This document shows positions 61,201 through 64,000 of a stretch of DNA of 64,000 nt, one piece after another. Source of the stretch: Acanthornis magna (taxonomy: Eukaryota > Chordata > Aves > Passeriformes > Acanthizidae); contig JAWUZG010000159.1 of assembly GCA_036785705.1 (NCBI GenBank), forward strand, positions 1,798,001 to 1,862,000, given 5' to 3'. The notes beneath the pieces are model-generated. The model ran no database searches, was not told where the DNA came from, and saw nothing but the letters and a program-made list of their open reading frames with translations. Made by a program: the position numbers and the translations under genes. The number at the start of each line of letters is the position of its first letter. Positions within the stretch are counted from its first letter, which is position 1.

Positions 61201-64000
61201 GCAAAAAAAAAGGTGTTTACTCCTTTACCACATTATAATAGGATTGTGATGGGGAAGAATGAAGTAATGCAATGAGCAGAGTGCTCGTGAGTGAGTCCTG
61301 CATTTCTGGAAGGCTGATGACAGAACCCACATCTTTGGGACCACGGATCATCTCTGTCAGCAGTGGGGTGGAGTAGACAGCGGGGCTCTGGGATGGAGCA
61401 AAACCAAATAAAACCCCAGAAGAAAGAAAAACCAATAGCAAAACCCCCAGAACAATCCCTTTCTTCTGTGCTCAGAGCCCTTGAACCAAACCTTTTATTG
61501 TTCTGGGAGGGATGTGCCTGCATGCTGGCAAGAGGACAGTGGCTTTCCTGCTCGAGATTGGGGTTTGCACAGTGATTGAGATCTCAGCTGGGACAGAAAT
61601 CCACTCAGCAGAGTGCAGGGGAAAGAGCAGGGAGAGGCATTTAGGAGCTGCAGTGTGAGCTCTGTGTGAGCTCCGTGTCCTGCTGGACGGCCGTGAGTGG
61701 AGACAGCAGCTCTCAATTTGAGCTGAGTATTTTCCAAGTATCCAAAGGTTCTGGGGAGTCAATTTTCATTACCTGCTCAGTGCAGGTCACTCCTCTCCAG
61801 GGGCTGGGAAGATGCTGTCTGAAATTTAACTGCTGCAGAGGAGTCACTCAGACATGCTCTGAGTAATTTCAGCTCCTGGAGCCCCACAGAGTTTTTGGAG
61901 GATGCTTATCCCTTTCAGGAGAAGAAGTTGCTCCCAGTGCCATAGAACTGGTGTGAAGTTGGGCTCAGCCCCTCGCTTGGAGCAGTGAAGTCCGAGGGAG
62001 GTGCTCTTTGAGCCAGCACACTATGCCCTAGGGATCCCAGCTCCTTTCTCCTGCAGGGACAGCAGCCAAGGGAGAGAAGACCCCAAACCTCTGCCCTGAA
62101 GTTACAACCACTGAGTGAGAGTGGGGCTTGCATGTGTGAGACACACCGGGAAAGCACCCGGGGTGCAGGTTCAGGAGGACAGTTTGGGGAGCAGCTTTGA
62201 AGCTTAGCACAGATATTCCCCATCCAGCTGAGCTGCTGTAGGTTTCTTGAACTCTGCTCTAAGTGCAGAGACAAGCAGTTTGTGCTCAGCCCTCAGCTCA
62301 CAGGTAGCCAGCTGTGAGTGCAAAACCTGGCTCAGCCCTGCTTCCCTCTGATCGGTCCAGGTGGCTGTGACCTGGAGAAGCTGAAGCTCTTGTCCTCCCC
62401 CAAGACATGCTGGATCTGCAGATGGACTATTCTAAATGCCTTTGCAGAAGCTTAGCTAACACAAAATGGTGTTGTTACTTTACCCTTCACGTGCCTCCCC
62501 TTGCCCTTGTCCCTCTGGTCCCATCCTGTCCTGTCCTGCTCCTGCTCCATCACTCCCTGTCTCCTGCCCCTCAGGGGAAGCTGTGCCCTGCTCCTGGCAT
62601 GAAGGAGATAAAGCTGCAAGAAATGCCCTGCCAGACTGGCCAATTCAGCTCATTACAGAGTGTTCCCACAAATTTCTGCTGCCCTCTTATCAGCCCATCA
62701 GCCTAACCAGATCACCCTTCAGCTCCCACCAGACACCCCTGCGCCTCCGCAGTCCGAGCCTTGGGAGCTGCAGCCTGACTCACACTGTGTGGGAGAAAGT
62801 AATTGTTCCATCCACAGCAAATTGGACCCGTAATAACCTCTCTCTCCACAGCAGCAATGATGCTCCTTCAAAAATATATTTTAATTGATTTTGGGTAATG
62901 AATTTGGCTTAGCAGGGAGTGGGCAGTGGAGGGATGAGGAATGGCTGGATGGGGAAGAGCAAGTGGAAAGGAAAGGTGGCTGCTGTGTCCTGTGGAGAAA
63001 GCAGAGGCAGACCCCACTTATTTTGAGAGTACAGCAAGCTCTGTGGAGAAAGCACAGGAGGCCATGGGCAGGGCATGGACAGTGTCTCTGGGACGTGAGC
63101 AGAGGATGAGCAGCAGCACTGGACTCATCACCAGTTCTTGCCAGGGGCTGTTTCTCGGAGCTGTGCAAGGGCTGCGTCCGCACAGAGCCTTGGTGAGCAT
63201 TGCATGTGCATGAAAGGGTTTTCCTTCCCCCTTCTCCTCCCTCTGCCAGCCACTTCAGAGGCTTCCCCAGGGTTCTCTGCCCACACCCTGGGGTGCTGTG
63301 GAGCTGTTTCACATCTTTGAGAAAGAACAGTTGCCCCTTCCTCAGAAGTAGTGCTGTGAGCCAGCAAAGAGCATCTGATGGATCCAAAACTCCAGTGCCC
63401 TCCTCTGCAAGGCTTTGTTCATCCTCACAGCACACAGCAGAGATGTTCAGGGGGTTAATGTGAGCCTGCCATGTACCACTGCAGCAGTTTCAAGTCCTCT
63501 GCTTGGAGATGCCTCTGTTCCTGTCTCTTTCTGGGAAGAAAATGCAACAATGCTCTCTAGAGGCAGAAGTCAAGGAGCGCTTTGCTTTCCCTGGCTCTGT
63601 CTTTCATCATGACCTCACTGCTCTTCCCAGCTGTTTATTTGCCACAGAAACAGCAGTTTCTGGGCACTTTGGCCTCCTGAGACGCAGCTTGGGCAGTTTG
63701 CTTTCCCCTCCCTCCTCACAGGACAATTTGATGCAATTATTGCGGATGCTCGGAGGAGGGCTGGGAGGAGTGGGGAGCATTTTTGCTCAGGATGGGGAGC
63801 ATTTTCGGTCAAGATTGAGCTCTGGGAAGAGCTGTGCTGGGTGATGGAGGGAGGGGAAAGGCCTGGGGGAAATGTGCTGCAGCGTGGTCCAGCATCGCTC
63901 TGGGGCAGGGGAGGTGGGGCTCAGGGTGGGATGTTGGAATGGGAAGGTCTTCTAAGGACTAATCAATCCCAGGTCTCAGGTGAGGTCAGGTGTAGCTGCG
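58207..64000. other. non-coding stretch to window end
   Basis: No exon or transposon was recognised. The part at 58880-59110 is moderately CpG-rich without a recognisable product. Confidence 0.5.

Overview
The window reads as nuclear DNA of a vertebrate, almost certainly a bird. It has split genes with vertebrate splice signals and several 5'-truncated CR1 LINE 3' ends of the avian type. It also has CpG islands, microsatellites and long AT-rich non-coding stretches. The CR1 variants look like those common in songbirds, but I cannot name the species. There is no bacterial, plasmid, phage or CRISPR content.

Region 1 (1 to about 4.8 kb) is the 3' half of TCEA2 (transcription factor IIS, isoform 2) on the + strand. 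Five exons encode the central domain and the complete C-terminal zinc ribbon, ending at a stop at 4533-4535. One intron (721-1429) is a minor-class AT-AC (U12-type) intron with the expected donor and branch site.

Region 2 (about 7.6 to 23.6 kb) is RGS19 (GAIP, a regulator of G-protein signalling) on the - strand, tail-to-tail with TCEA2. Four well-supported exons encode the cysteine string and the whole RGS domain. The first coding exon is less certain. A short exon at 14740-14816 supplies an ATG in strong context and gives a 216-residue protein; the human protein has 217. Another exon-like segment (12048-12184) resembles the mammalian start exon but has no ATG at the matching place. A CpG island at about 22.4-23.6 kb holds a probable non-coding first exon and promoter. 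RGS19 introns carry two minisatellites, a CR1 end and an unusual pair of adjacent perfect hairpins.

Region 3 (about 23.6 to 64 kb) has no exon I can recognise. It holds a second, very G-rich CpG island (25.2-25.8 kb), five CR1 fragments and a MIR-like SINE fossil. It also holds a decayed C2H2 zinc-finger fragment (about 27.9 kb), a GGGAAT hexamer array fused to a CR1 end (43.9-44.2 kb) and a TATA/TCTA microsatellite (38.9-39.1 kb). By mammalian gene order (TCEA2, RGS19, OPRL1, then NPBWR2 and MYT1) this should be the OPRL1 side, but none of the OPRL1 or NPBWR2 receptor-coding sequence is here. It may be long 5' intron or intergenic DNA.

I found no new multi-gene system. The most interesting signals are the AT-AC intron, the moved RGS19 start, the double hairpin, the zinc-finger fossil and the orphan CpG island.
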